Assembly: GCA_038030265.1 (NCBI GenBank)
Contig: CM075940.1
Span: forward strand, 2,294,001 to 2,358,000
Reading direction: 5' to 3'
From: Corythucha ciliata
Taxonomy: Eukaryota > Arthropoda > Insecta > Hemiptera > Tingidae
DNA length: 64,000 bases
Shown here piece by piece: positions 1 to 11,039 of this stretch (the stretch's first letter is position 1; each line of letters starts with the position of its first letter). The translations under genes were made by a program, and so were the position numbers. A model generated the notes under the pieces. The model was not told where the DNA came from and ran no database searches. It saw nothing but the letters and a program-made list of their open reading frames with translations.

Positions 1-1
1 A

Positions 2-85
2 GGATTGGTCGAGAACTACGGCGATAATTTACGTAACGCCGAGAAGGCGAGGTATGATTGGTGGGGAATGAGGAAGCACATGTAA
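2..85 (+). CDS. 3' end of an unidentified open frame cut by the window edge
   Basis: A frame enters from outside the window and stops at TAA (83-85) after 27 codons. It reads as a charged, aromatic-rich tail (NLRNAEKARYDWWGMRKHM). I recognise no family. It is too short to rule out chance; the upstream sequence would decide. Confidence 0.2.
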   Translation, partial: GLVENYGDNLRNAEKARYDWWGMRKHM

Positions 86-195
86 AAACCCCCTTAAGGG
101 GGAGTTGCAGGTACTGCTCGAGCCGTTACGGATTTTACTCGGGCTGTGTTGGGAATTTTCAATTTATGTTTTTTGCTAAATTCATTAAAAAATTC

Positions 196-310
196 ATACT
201 ACGCCCCTTAAGTGATCGATTTTTAAAAAAAATTTTTGTTCAAAAGTTAGCGAATTTATTTATTTTATTAATAAACATTTTAAAAATCCGACACTTAAGG
301 GGAGTAGCCC
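196..310. repeat. Short imperfect inverted repeat, MITE-like
   Basis: Arm 199-213 (CTACGCCCCTTAAGT) is the reverse complement of 293-307 (ACTTAAGGGGAGTAG) with one mismatch. The pairing continues inward through an A/T-rich stretch (ATTTTTAAAA on both sides). A perfect 14-bp palindrome with the same core, CCCCCTTAAGGGGG, lies just upstream at 89-102. No transposase is present, so this could be a very short non-autonomous element or a simple hairpin. Confidence 0.4.
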
Positions 311-2517
311 ATATTTTTAAAGAAATTTTGAGCAAAAAAAAAAATGAAAAATTCACCATACAACCGGAGAAAAACGCGTAACGGCGAGATCAATTTATTT
401 TGGAGTAAATTGCTCGAAGTAGTTCATGAGTTATCCGTTGGCTGGCTCTGCACGGCTTAGAGTGAGAGGGTTGAAGTGAGAGGGAACGCGCCTTCTTCAA
501 GTGAACTGTCAACTCCTCTCTCGCCCCTCTCCCTACTTCAACAGAAGCTCACCCCTAAGCGCGGGCAAAATTTTTTCTTTGTCCTTGAGATTGAGTTTGA
601 CAGCTTGTCACCATAGTAAAGTCAACCTCCCGCGCTTTCGGTGTAAATATTTTCATCCGTACAGTGTTTTTTGGTGATTTTATTATTCTACAGTACTTTT
701 CAGTGCTACAAAATAGCTTCTAGCCTTCTCACGTAAGTAACAGTTTTTATTGCATTTCATTTACGATACAGATGCCTTATTTCTATGCTGTGACTGTGAA
801 GGCGGCCCTGTTTTATTTACATTTTCATATTGCGCGGTTTTAAAATTATGTGCTAAGCCTTCCCAGACTGTAATTTAATTCTGGCACTTTTGGAAAATTC
901 ATCCCAGCTGTAACTAAGAAATTGAGAGAAAATAATTATATGTGACATTCAATCCCCGTTGAGTTGAATGTTGCGATGAATGCGCCAAAACATAGGAGGG
1001 GGAGGGGTATTTTTGTTATTAATTATTATTATTGCAATTTATTTATTCCCCCTTCCAACAATAATGATATGGTGGTGTATGACACTTTGTCAGTGCTTTA
1101 CTAACAGCTCCGACTAACACTGCAAATGCTGGGGTAAAAGCATTTTGGATCACGGTCGCGCCTCCTGATGTGATTTTTCAGTTGATAAAAATTGTTAAAA
1201 TTTTCAGCAGACCCTAAATTTCGTACGTATAGATCTATGTGTGATCTTGTGTGATCTTTCGAAGGTACAATAGCAGTGGCATGCCTCCGAGAAATGTTTT
1301 GATGGGAAGGGGTTTATGTATATTCACGGTGTTTCAGAATAACTTTAGAAAAAAAAAAAAAAAAAATGAAGGTAGACCTGATTTGCGATCGAAAAGACGA
1401 AATACGTTATGGTCCGGAACGCAATATTTTTCCAGCTATGATTTTTTTAACGTTTTTAAAGGCATACGTCACTTTTTGCAATAAAATGCAAATTGGTCAT
1501 TTTCAAGCGAACTTTTGGCAAATTCTGGTACAAGATTCGAAAAGAGCGCACTTTTTTTTGTTAAGAGTGGCCATTTCCGAGAGAATTTTTCCTTTTTCGT
1601 GTCCACTACAGCAGCTCAAAGTTGGGATTTCAGGAGATTTTTAATTTTTGCAGACAAGTGAACCACTACTTGTGCATAATAAATCACGTCACAGGACAAC
1701 CCAAATGTCAGGAAAACTTCTTTAAAGTATCCTATTTAAAATAAGTTATTACAGTTTTTTCATTTCATTTCGACAAATCTTCAGAAATTGACCATTTTCC
1801 TTAGAAAGTGTTTTATCACTACAAAACCGTATAAGTTTCGACTTGAATCTAATGTAAGATTGGGATGGTTCTGGTGACGTGTTTTATTTTTTTTACATGT
1901 AATACATCATTTACACCTCAACAGTACTAACAAACGGGCAAGAAAGGGTCAAGAAAGGTGATTTTGCGGATGCGGGAACTTTCTCGGGTTCTCAGATTTC
2001 CGACGGCACGCTCGTCAAGATGAGGTTGATTTCGTTCGTAACTGGTTGATTTCGCGTGATTTCAAATATGCCAACCTTTTTTAATTTTAAAACAAATTCA
2101 GAAGAGTATCATTTTTTTTTCACACGGAAAAATATTTTGTTGAAACTTCGTCATTGTTGGGACTTTCTGCGAGAAATCAAGAATACTAATTTTCCTCATT
2201 AAATGAAGAATTTTATGTTAACAAAAACTTTTTTGTTTTTTTTTATAAAAAGTCCAATTTTCGGAGGAACGAAATTTAAATTTTTGATCGTACCATTCGG
2301 AATCTAGGAACCTAAGAAAGTTACCTGGTCAAGTTTGGTGGATGTAGTGAAATTCTGAAAAGTTTCTCTTTTTCCCCGTATTAGAAATGGAAATGATTAG
2401 TATAATTTTGCTAACGCGTATGTTATAGGTATTACTGAGTTGGGAGGGGGGGGGGGTAAAGTAAGCATATTTTTATATCACATAACTTATAATTTTCATT
2501 TCCAAATGTCTTGTTAG
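311..2517. other. About 2.2 kb with no supportable gene
   Basis: AT-rich sequence with homopolymer A and T runs and only short chance frames. A purine-rich stretch at about 469-493 partly pairs with a pyrimidine-rich one at about 510-543. An 11-nt G tract sits at 2446-2456 just before the Mutator-like gene. I see no promoter motif I would defend. Confidence 0.5.
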
Positions 2518-5183
2518 ATGGCAGGAAACAAAAGTAAAAGTGGTCGGCGATATCTCTGCCATAGCCGGTCGAAACGAAGTCGAACAAAAAAAAACTTTGC
2601 GCGCCGGGACGAACATCCTGAATCTCAGGAAGAAGATCCCTCACCGACGGTATTGGGGGAAGTTTCACAAGAAGCGTTGACTGAGAGTAAATGACAAAAA
2701 TGGACCCCTCGTTCAATTGAGTGACGACAGCGTTTTTAACGAGTTCTACCTCTGTAGACGAATCGGTGTTGGTGGTAGAGCGATCTTCCGAAGAGCTACC
2801 CCCCGAATATCGTCTGCAAGGGCGAAGGATCGTGGACGTAATGTTCCTATTTCGACAATTGGTGACGTACTCTGACCACGGACCTATGTCTTGTGGTCTT
2901 AGTCATTTTGAAATAATCGGCGAAGTTAGATCCGGTTTACGATCTGCCATAAAAATGAAGTGCAGGTTAATTTCAACTCAATGCCGCTACAGCTTATCGG
3001 TTTTTCATAGTTATTACTCTTCGTAATTAGAAATTATTTTCTTCATTTAACCAGAATGTGTAATTTCACCTGCTCGATCAACACTGATGACGACTCGCAG
3101 TCAAAAATGAGTGTAAATTTAGCTGTGACCTCGGGTACGCTCGCGGCAGGCATAGGGTTTTCAGCATTAGAGGATGTGCTGGCCGCTGCGGACATCCCTT
3201 GTTTCTCCCACAGAACCTTCATGGAATGTGAAAAAAATTTGTCGTCGGGTTAGATTTTCGTTTTACTGGCATATATATTTTTTGAGCCTCTTTTGTTGCG
3301 TGTTAATGTTAGCTACGTATTACTATAGTCATATCAAAAGTAGCAGCTGCTGAAATGGAAGCCGCTGCTCTTGCTAAAGAGCAAGGGGAAGTCGACGAAG
3401 ATGGCGTGCCTCTGATTGCTGTTGTAGCTGACGGAACATGGGCAAAACGCTCTTATAAGAGCAAATACGACTCGCTCTCTGGCGCCGTAATTTTTAAATT
3501 TCCATACTATTACCTAAATATTATTGTATATTCACAACACCAATCGTTAATGCAGGCCGTCATTGTTGGACATAGAACCAAGAAGGTTCTATACATAGGA
3601 ATAAAGAACCGGTTTTGCCTAACGTGTGCTCGAGGAGAAAGAGATGGGAAAAGTACTCCTTCCCACACGTGCTTCAAAAACTGGAGCGGAAGTGCTAGTT
3701 CCATGGAAGCAGCTATTATTTTAGAAGGCTTCCAGTGCAGCGAGTGTCTACGGAATTCGGTTGTTAGTCCTTTTTTTCCCCCCAATTTTTTTTTTACATA
3801 CATGTCATTTAAAGCTTGGGATGACTATTAAATCCGTATTACGTTCATTATTTAAGGTATAACAGAATAATAGCCGACGGAGACAGCAGTGTTTACATGG
3901 CACTGGTAAAAAATCGGCCTTATAGGAACACGCCGATCGAAAAAATTGAGTGTACCAACCACCTCCTTCGAAATTTGGTCAAAAAGATCAAAGTAGTGGG
4001 TGAGACGAAGTCCTTAGGCTCTCCTAAATTAAGGAAGATCATGCAGAGCAAGGTAAGTCATTCCATACCGAAACCCCCCGCGGAAAGAGAAAAAAGCAAC
4101 AGCGTTTCAGTTGCCCATGCCCTAAAAAGGCAAATTATTGGAAACCCTGAACTCTAATTCTTTGACAGTTTTGACCCAAGGTAAATATACTATGCATAAG
4201 TATGCTCGTCTTACATACTTATAAGTTATAACTTATTAAGTAGGGGCATTTTTACGAGAGAGGCTCGTTGAAACCTTTTGCTTCTTTGGGGGCTCTGTAG
4301 GTAAAATAGTAGTAGTACAATTAGCTTACAAATTTTTAATTTCTTTTTTCCAAAAAGGGCAATTTTAAGTCAACTTTCGATCCAAATTTTGGTTGTATGA
4401 TGGTTTTGGTGTAATGCGGGGCAGGTTGGAGTAATTCGTGGGGAAAATTGTTGCGATAGGGGGGGGGGGTAAGAGGGTGATTTGAAATCATGATAAAATT
4501 GGCAACGGTTGCAGCGAACCCTTTTCGGGCGTCCGAATGAATCCCACGGCTGTGCAGAGCAAGGTCCTCGAATCGAGCCTCGAATTGAAACCCGAAAAAA
4601 ACAAATTTAAATTGAAAAAACGGTATTTCAATTTGGCGATCTCATGACGATTCACGTCCGAACGTACTTCTCTAGTATATTTACCTAGGGTTGGACCATG
4701 ATTTATTTACTGTTTACGAATACACGCTACGGGGTGATCATTTGTTCTAAAATTATTCCCAGTGCTTTATTTTTAGTAGAAGTGGCAAAGGGGATGCTCA
4801 TTCCACACAATTTAAGGGCGGGCGAGAGTCCATCACTTTAGCTGTATGATGTTCTTGAATTAATACCCATTTCAATTCAGGTGAAGGCAATGAGAGCAGC
4901 TGTTAACACTGCTGCAAAATACTGGGCAGGGCTCGATGATCCCTTGTCGGAGCGCATAAAATGCCTCCGTCAAGACATAAAAAATGCTCCATACCATATT
5001 TTCGGCCATCACGAAAAATGTGCCAAGTATTTCTGTACTGGTCCAAAAGACGACGAAAAAGATATAGTGGAGGAGTTGAAAAAAAGTTGTATGCCTATTG
5101 CGCGCCGTATGCCTAGTTATAGCGATGTGATTTCTGTACACGGAGAAAAATATTTCGTAAAACTAACCAAAAATAGGGTATAG
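2518..5183 (+). CDS. Spliced Mutator-like transposase-domain protein (PF20700-type)
   Basis: Best-supported gene in the window. Inferred exons: 2518-2686, 2731-2965, 3055-3248, about 3341/3347-3486, 3556 to about 3743/3759, about 3857/3865-4052, and 4881-5183. Junction phases match at 2965/3055, 3248/3344, 3486/3556 and 4052/4881, and the 4052 donor is a consensus AAG|GTAAGT. In order the protein shows a basic Ser/Lys/Arg-rich N-terminus, GRRIVDVMFLFRQL, VVADGTWAKRSYKSKYDSLS, CFKNWSGSASSMEA, ADGDSSVY, IEKIECTNHLLRNL and YHIFGHHEKCAKYFCTGPK. From memory these are the hallmark blocks of the arthropod/cnidarian Mutator-like transposase domain, with Asp residues in ADGTWA and DGDSS as candidate catalytic acids. 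The first intron would be only 44 bp; the exon 5/6 junction is uncertain and looks about six residues short. The usual C-terminal GKRIN-type block is missing from the main model (see 6466-6590). It may be a transposon gene or a domesticated copy. No flanking terminal repeats were found. Confidence 0.75.
4053..4880 (+). other. Long intron of the Mutator-like gene
   Basis: This 828-bp interval runs from a consensus GTAAGT donor to a pyrimidine-containing TTCAATTCAG acceptor, and phase 0 is kept on both sides. It is far longer than the other introns of the gene (44-100 bp). It contains an 11-nt G tract at 4459-4469 and no coding sequence I can recognise. Confidence 0.6.
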
Positions 5184-5781
5184 TCAACCCGAAAATTAGG
5201 TTTAAAAAGTGACAGCCTAACAGGCAGGTAAATGTAACCATACATATAAAGTAAAGTGACTTGAGTAGATTCTACTATACGTTTGAGTACATTTTACTGC
5301 CACAATGGATAGTGAGAACAACCTAAAGATAGTAAACCCTTTTACCAAAGTCAGCTTGTACAATCAACCCTACAGTATGGTAGAAATAACTGACTCATTT
5401 TGTAGTCTGACTACAGACGTTTGGTTAGGACAACTCCACTTTGTAGTTGAAACTACCATTTCTTGTTGGGTTCAAGTAAATTTCCTGTGGGTAGCTTTTA
5501 CCAAAGCTCAAGGTTAAATTAACCATCCAGTTGAGGTGCAATCAACCGGACAAGAAGGGTAATTACTACAAATTATGGGAACACGTAAAGTTGTTCTTAC
5601 CTTGCTATCTTGCTGCACTATGGTAAAATTAGGTATGAAAATAAAGTAAGAACTACCAATTTCACAGTACGTAAAACAAGAAAAAATTGTAAATTCTACA
5701 ACACTTTTGGTTTTCATTACCTTACAGTTTCTCCCCAAAATGTTGTTATTACCTCCATCTTTGGCAGATACTACTACTTAT
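5184..5781. other. Gene-free stretch rich in TTACC/ACTACC-type words
   Basis: No coding evidence. The sequence is unusually rich in short words such as TTTTACC, AACTACC, GTAGTT and GGTTAA on both strands, and the same flavour returns at about 6595-6715. This may be a very old degenerate repeat, but I could not define a period. Confidence 0.3.
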
Positions 5782-5915
5782 GGTGGGTTTCACCACCGAG
5801 AGTTAAGGTTTGAGTTACGTTAACTCAGAATTAACTGAAAAAAGGCGTCACTATTTATGTAAATAATGTTAGAGTTAGGTAACTCCAACTTAACTCCCGG
5901 TGGTGAAATTGGCCC
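5782..5915. mobile_element. Palindromic MITE with GGTTTCACCACC-type termini
   Basis: The left half starting GGTGGGTTTCACCACCGAGA pairs with the right half, whose reverse complement starts GGGCCAATTTCACCACCGGG. Both continue with GAGTTAAG and a GAGTTAC-like block, giving arms of about 55 bp around a very short loop. Termini of the TTTCACCA/GTTAA style are widespread in animal non-autonomous DNA transposons. I could not settle the target-site duplication (TTAT on the left, TTAA on the right). Confidence 0.5.
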
Positions 5916-6002
5916 TTAATAAAGTATCTTTGACCCTTATTTCAGTTTTATGGATAATTAGGTGAAGTCAAATCATTACAGCCAAAGGGGTGTGAGGTGA
6001 AA

Positions 6003-6129
6003 TTAATTAAATGAAAAGCATGCTTACGGAATGTGTCCCTGATCACACGTTTCTTAAGGGTGTGCTCTAAACCAATGTTTGGTCATTTTTCCCGCGTGTG
6101 ATCAGACCAAATGCCTTTTATTTAATTAA
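6003..6129. repeat. Short inverted-repeat element
   Basis: The outer arms TTAATTAAATGAAAAGCAT (6003-6021) and ATGCCTTTTATTTAATTAA (6111-6129) are near-perfect complements. Inner arms GATCACACG (6041-6049) and CGTGTGATC (6095-6103) are perfect complements. This is a small folded element with two stem segments; no target duplication was identified. Confidence 0.45.
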
Positions 6130-6465
6130 GGGTATCTCTCGCGCCAAATTCTGGCAATAATTATTTTTGACTTCCCCTGACTGTCCACAATACTGAAATT
6201 AGAAGTCATGGGCACTTGAATGAGTATGAGGATTTGCCAATAATAGAGCTTATGCAATAAAAACATTTTTGGCTGGAACTGCAAAGTGAAATGACCAAAG
6301 TATAGCCGAATTTATTATTTCTGTTAATTCCTCTTACCTTCATGGTTAGAAAAATGGACCGAAATACCTCTCCTACCCCACTCTATTCATAGAGTTAATA
6401 GTTCTTATTTCATTTTTATACTTATTGAATTTACCTTTTAGCCCAGCACAAGATTTCTGTGTGAT

Positions 6466-6590
6466 GTGATCAGGGCGTCCGATGAACATATTCCGGATCT
6501 GAAAAAGAGCAAACGAATTAACGGACAGAGAGGACGAAAATGTGGTCGTCGGCATGCTTCGGCGTCTCTAGGAGATTGGGCCGTCTGGAG
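6466..6590 (+). other. Possible distal exon of the Mutator-like gene
   Basis: A plus-strand frame here reads KRINGQRGRKCGRRHASASL, which loosely resembles the GKRIN...GSY...R...A block that follows the FGEHxxC/YFC region in Mutator-like domain proteins. It lies 1.3 kb beyond the last good exon. CAG sits before it at about 6470. The match is weak and could be chance. Confidence 0.22.
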
Positions 6591-6715
6591 GGGGTCAATG
6601 GGTACAGTTAACCCTACTTTTGCTATAATCTACCCTGCAGTTAGGTTGTTTGTACCATACGCAGCAAAAGTACAAAAATACCCGTTATACCAACTAAATG
6701 TTAGGTAGCGCTAAC

Positions 6716-7202
6716 TAAAAACAGGATTGCCTTGTGCACACTCTTCGAGGTTATGGCGTTTGGGCTAACGTTAATTATCCGCGACCATCCGACTATTGAA
6801 ACTAAGTTTAACGAATTCTGGGCCCATAACCTGATAAAACTAACACGGTTAGTGTTGAGAAAAACTGTTTTATTTAAATGGTTTCAAATTTCGGTGTGGA
6901 GCACTGTTTTAGGCCGAGGCTTCTCTAAACCACCAATAGTATTCCACCGCCGATGTCTTTAAAGCGACTGACTGCACAGTACAAGCAGCGGGAAGCACCT
7001 TCCCTTTGATCCAATATTGCCAACCCTTAACATCTCATGTCTCTGAACAAAAATTTCATTAACTATGATTGTTGACTCGGCAAATATGAAAATTTAAACA
7101 TATGTAAGTAGGTACGTGGTATGGACACTACAGCAACACAAAAGTATCCTACAAGACATAACGCCCGGGAAGGCCGCGTTTAATTCAAGTTTTTATGCAG
7201 TT
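6716..7202. other. No recognisable gene
   Basis: Contains a 76-codon open frame (6732-6962) with no domain resemblance, then AT-rich sequence. I see nothing else to annotate. Confidence 0.4.
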
Positions 7203-7266
7203 TGACGACGGGTGATAAACACCGCGAACAATTAATTATACAAGTCGCCCACCCCAGGGAAAATTC
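7203..7266. repeat. 63-bp direct repeat, copy 1
   Basis: Matches 8448-8514 at about 90% (shared core ACCGCGAACAATTAATTATA). It sits at the upstream border of the Gypsy integrase remnant, and its partner lies beyond the GC-rich region. It may mark an internal duplication or the edge of an LTR-linked unit. Confidence 0.6.
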
Positions 7267-7703
7267 CTGAAGAAAAAATACCTGAACTCCTGGGACAACT
7301 AAGAAGAAGAAAAGACCGAGAAACGGGGAAAACACCGGCTGAAGCTTTCCTGGGAAGAACAATCAAGGGACCGGGAGAATGGGACCTCCCACCCCCGCCA
7401 CCAAACAAAGTAAATACCGCCATCGCGGAAGGAGAGACTGTGTTTACGAGGAACCACCCACTCTCCTCCAGAAATAACAAATTTGCAGCCGGCTTGGCGC
7501 CAAGGTGGAGGGGACCCCTCACCATAACAAAACAAGTCGGAAAGAATACAGTCCTACTAAATGACGGTGACAAGGTCAGCCACGCCGACATCAAGAAAAG
7601 AAAGGTACAAAGGGTCCCAAAGTTATCGCCCATATTGCCGATAAACGAAACTACGGAGCCCGTGAAGGGGGGGGAAAAACATCACACAAACGACTTTTCT
7701 TAA
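7236..7703 (+). pseudogene. Gypsy-type retrotransposon integrase C-terminal tail
   Basis: A continuous frame of about 155 codons. It carries the stretch before the integrase C-terminus (TGKTPAEAFLGRTIKGPGEW), a proline run, and then the typical C-terminal segment NHPLSSRNNKFAAGLAPRW followed by RGPLTITKQVGKNTVLL. In Ty3/Gypsy Pol the LS...KFxAKLAPxWxGPxxI pattern marks the integrase C-terminal domain, which helps integrate the element's cDNA. Nothing upstream encodes the catalytic core, reverse transcriptase or protease, so the element is truncated on the 5' side. The tail ends with a normal TAA. Confidence 0.7.
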
Positions 7704-8310
7704 TAAATGCCGTGACCGACTGGAAATTAGTCCTGTTCACAATGTCGACACTACCGGATCAACTACAACTGTCTTCCGACTCCGAGGTCATACCAGAGAA
7801 GAATACGCCACCCCGTGAGCGAGAGAAAGCCACCGACAACCGAAGGTCCCGGAGAGCCGGACAAACTCTCGTACCCGCCAACGGGCCATGGCAGAAGCCG
7901 CCACCGTCCGGAAAGCCACCCGGCCTCAGGTAGTCACCAGCGTCGTAAGACGCCCGCCCCAACCCGAGGGAGCCAAAGTAGCGGCGAGGCACGCCACCCC
8001 CCTCGGTCGCCCCGCCCCTGGAACCGGACCGGAACCGCTCTTACCAGTGGGAGGCCCCCGGCTCATCTGGACGCTCCCGCTCGACTTAACGGGAATCACC
8101 GCATGTCGCCCCCTGCCGTACGAGGTCCGGCTAATAGAGAACCGCGGGTCGGCGTAACGTTCTGACCCATTCGAGGTGTGGGTCCCGATAGAGTGGATAA
8201 TACCGCACGGAAGTCCGCCGAACACCCACATCCAGACCATCAGCCGGAGAGAGGTGACGTTCTCGTCACCTAATCGCCCTCGACCGCCGGCCTGAACAAC
8301 GTGGACGAGC
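7704..8310 (+). other. GC-rich region after the integrase tail, possible third frame of the Gypsy element
   Basis: Much more GC-rich than its surroundings. Two overlapping plus-strand frames stay open here (7815-8165 and 7888-8157), rich in Pro, Arg, Gly and Ser, and I recognise neither. A position downstream of integrase on the same strand would suit a third element frame or a long 3' untranslated region. A TTTTA simple repeat follows at about 8320-8345. Confidence 0.3.
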
Positions 8311-8447
8311 AAAGAAGAATTATTTATTTTATTTTATTTTATTTTGAAGAAGTCAGAATACATTTTATTTTATAAAAATAAATTTGTGAACAACCGGCGT
8401 TCTTTATGAAATTCAATCCCTGTGGATCGGCTGGGGGGGGGGGAGGA

Positions 8448-8514
8448 TGACGTCGGGTGATTCAACACCGCGAACAATTAATTATACAAGTCACCCATCC
8501 CAGGGAAAATTTCC
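8448..8514. repeat. 63-bp direct repeat, copy 2
   Basis: Partner of 7203-7266. It follows an 11-nt G tract (8433-8443) and begins the region leading into the 142-bp tandem array. Confidence 0.6.
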
Positions 8515-9071
8515 AAGAGGTCCCTGCACACACACAAAAAAGAAGGCATCCCGAGTGGGGGAAAAGTCTGAGAGGGAACCACCCACCGGTCAACCAACTG
8601 AGCCGCCCGAGTGGGTGGAAACCACCCACCGACTCCAACCAGAGCGCCGGCACTAGAGAAATCACTTCAAGTCGAAAGTCGAGAAGTCAAACGGGAAACA
8701 CCCCAGCAACTTGGACCAGATCTTCAGCTTGCGAACGGACTACTCGACTGGGAAACAGTACGACCCTCCAGAGGCTTCAACGACTGGGAACTCCAGGACC
8801 CACGACGATCCGGAAGTACTACCGCGACGACGCAGTCTTCCCGAAGCGAAGGATCGCTCACCAAAAATCACGCCGTACGGGAAAACGTCCAGCGGTCAAT
8901 TGAGACGACTCTTGACCGCTCGTGACGTCACACCCTACCCAGGCATCAACGGGCAAAGCCTATTGGGAACCTTTCCGACCCCTCAGTGATTCGATCCTGA
9001 CCGGTTGGTATAAGGCTGACCCTGATCGAGGCCTCTTACCCCGTTTTGTTTTTTTGCGACCAGTGGTGCGG
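8515..9071 (+). other. GC-rich lead-in to the tandem array
   Basis: A 148-codon plus-strand frame (8457-8903), rich in Arg, Ser, Thr and Pro, stays open, but two other frames are open too, as expected from composition. No domain is recognised. By position this is likely part of the Gypsy-derived 3' region. Confidence 0.25.
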
Positions 9072-10235
9072 ATAACCTTACGGGAACCTTCCAAACTCTA
9101 CTCCGTTGAGAAGACTCCGGACGCTTGTTGAAGTGGACACCCTATTGTGGATTAGACCGCCCCTGGCTCAAGTCGTCATAAACTTGACGCATAGATCCAA
9201 GCAAATCAGACGGATAACCTTACGGGAACCTTCCAAGCTCTACTCCGTTGAGACGACTCCGGACACTTGTTGAAGGGAAACCCGATTGGGGATTGGACCG
9301 TCATTATTTCAAGTCGTCAGTGTTCTAACGCATAGATCAAAACCGAACAGCCGGAAAACCTTACGGGAACCTTTCAAGTTCGACATATCCGTTGAGAAGA
9401 CTCCGGACGCTTGTTGAAAGGAAACCCTATTGTGGGTTAGACCGTCACTGTTAAAGTCGTCATACAACTGACGCATATATACAATCGGACCGGCAGGATA
9501 ACCTTGCGGGAACCTTCCAAGCTCGACACATCCGTTGAGAAGACTCCGGACGCTTGTCGAAGGGAAACCTTATTGTGGATCTGACCACCGATAGACATTC
9601 GTGCCAGACCGTAGAGAAGACTCCGGTTATTATTTTTATTCATTCCCTCAACCTCGGTGGAGCTTGATAGATACTACGGGGCTTAGCGACACTTGTGTCT
9701 GCCCCAGAATTCATCGAGTAAGACCAATCCTGTCCGAACCTTTCCCTGTCCTTGCCGAACTCGGCGAAGAAGACACTACGGACAACACCAAGGGACGCTA
9801 ACGGACTGTTAGCCCGAAAGGCTACCCATAGCCATTGTATTCTTTCTTTTTTTGACCAGTGGCGCGAGAAACCTTACGGGAACCTTCCAAGCTCTACTCC
9901 GTTGAGAAGACTCCGGACGCTTGAAGAAGTGGACACCCTATTGTGGATTAAACCGCCCCTTGTTCAAGTCGTCATAAACCTGACGCATAGATCAAAGCAG
10001 AACAGTCGGATAACCTTACGGGAACCTTCCAAGCTCGACATATCCGTTGAGAAGACTCCGGACGCTTGTTGAAGGGAAACCCTATTGTGGATTAGACCGT
10101 CACTGTTAAAATCGTCATACACTTGACGCGTATATGAAATCGGACCGGCAGGATAACCTTGCGTGATCCTTCCAAGCTCGACACATCCGTTGAGAAGAAG
10201 GGAAACCCTATTGTGGACCTGAACTCCGATAGGCA
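9072..10235. repeat. 142-bp tandem repeat (minisatellite) array
   Basis: Monomers start at about 9072, 9214, 9355 and 9498, then after a gap at about 9868, 10010 and 10153, a spacing of 141-143 bp. Each carries AACCTTACGGGAACCTTCCA, then GAGAAGACTCCGGACGCTTG, then a GACGCATA motif. Monomers differ by substitutions, and the last in each run is truncated into LTR-like sequence. Two further monomers are in segment B at about 42411 and 42550. Confidence 0.85.
9575..9840. repeat. LTR-like unit, copy 1
   Basis: The unit running from GATAGACATTCGTGCCAGAC through TACTACGGGGCTTAGC and GTCTGCCCCAGAATTCATCG recurs at 10217-10580 and 42638-43010, each time just after 142-bp monomers. Minisatellite plus this unit probably forms a long Gypsy LTR, but I could not fix TG...CA ends. 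Confidence 0.5.
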
Positions 10236-10690
10236 TTCGTGCCAGACCGTTGAGACGATTCCGGTCAACATTTCTTCTCGATCCCTCACCCCCGGTGGAA
10301 CTCGATAGATACTACGGGGCTTAGCCACACTTGTGTCTGCCCCAGAATTCATCGAGCAAGACCGATCCTGTCCGAACCTTTCCTGTCCTTGCCGAACCCG
10401 GCGAAGAAGACGACACCGGACCGAGCCGATCAAGGACCGGTCGACTCCGATCACTACGGACAGCACCAAGGGACGGTAACCGACCGTTAGCTCGACAAGA
10501 GAATCAGCAACAGCGCGAAGGGACGCTACCAGACCGACAGTCGCGAGCTCCACGCACCGGAACGACCGGAAACCGTTAAAGAAGAGAATTTCTTTATTTT
10601 TCCCGAAACAAAAATTGTAAATCAAATGCATTATATTGAGAATATATTGGGGCCTGTTACCCAAAGCAAACAACAGGTGGCGACCGTTAA
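10217..10690. repeat. LTR-like unit, copy 2, with a PBS-like end
   Basis: Second copy of the unit at 9575, continuing to GGGGCCTGTTACCC and CAACAGGTGGCGACCG at about 10650-10690. GGTGGCGACC directly after an LTR resembles primer-binding sites of some Gypsy elements; this is an inference. The B counterpart is 42638-43110. Confidence 0.4.
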
Positions 10691-11039
10691 TTTCTTGCAT
10701 CTTTAACCCTCTTCTTCGGGTCGTCCGAACGACCCCCATTAAGCAACACCGCAACAAGCTTCACCCCCCTCCCAAACACCTTGTGTTAAAAATTACCAAA
10801 AATGTACCCAATACATTCCGGGAGCCAGGGAAATAAGCTTTTTGATTGGATATCGTGTTTATTTGCCTAAGACCACTAGAAACGCTCATTTTCTTAAACT
10901 CTCTCATTTAAACTTTGTATTCCCATCGAACTGTTTTCGCTTTGCAAGTTGTCACAAAAACTTGCGTATTAAATAAACTTTCTGAGAACCTCTCACCTTT
11001 TTGAATCTGTATGATTGAGTTACGATGCAATGGGATCAT

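Noticed and set aside
455..545. Purine/pyrimidine inverted repeat as a MITE
   Set aside because: Pairing is interrupted and largely reflects GA/CT-rich composition; no defined ends.
7232..7633. 133-codon minus-strand frame over the Gypsy integrase tail
   Set aside because: Shadow of the plus-strand integrase frame, which has clear family motifs; the minus translation has none.
9072..10235. rRNA or tRNA gene cluster behind the conserved repeated block
   Set aside because: No cloverleaf, no A/B boxes and no rRNA core motifs; the repeat has a fixed 142-bp period typical of a minisatellite.
10092..10757. 221-codon minus-strand open frame, the longest in the 10-kb region
   Set aside because: It runs through the 142-bp repeat and the LTR-like unit. 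Open length follows from repeat composition, and no domain is visible.
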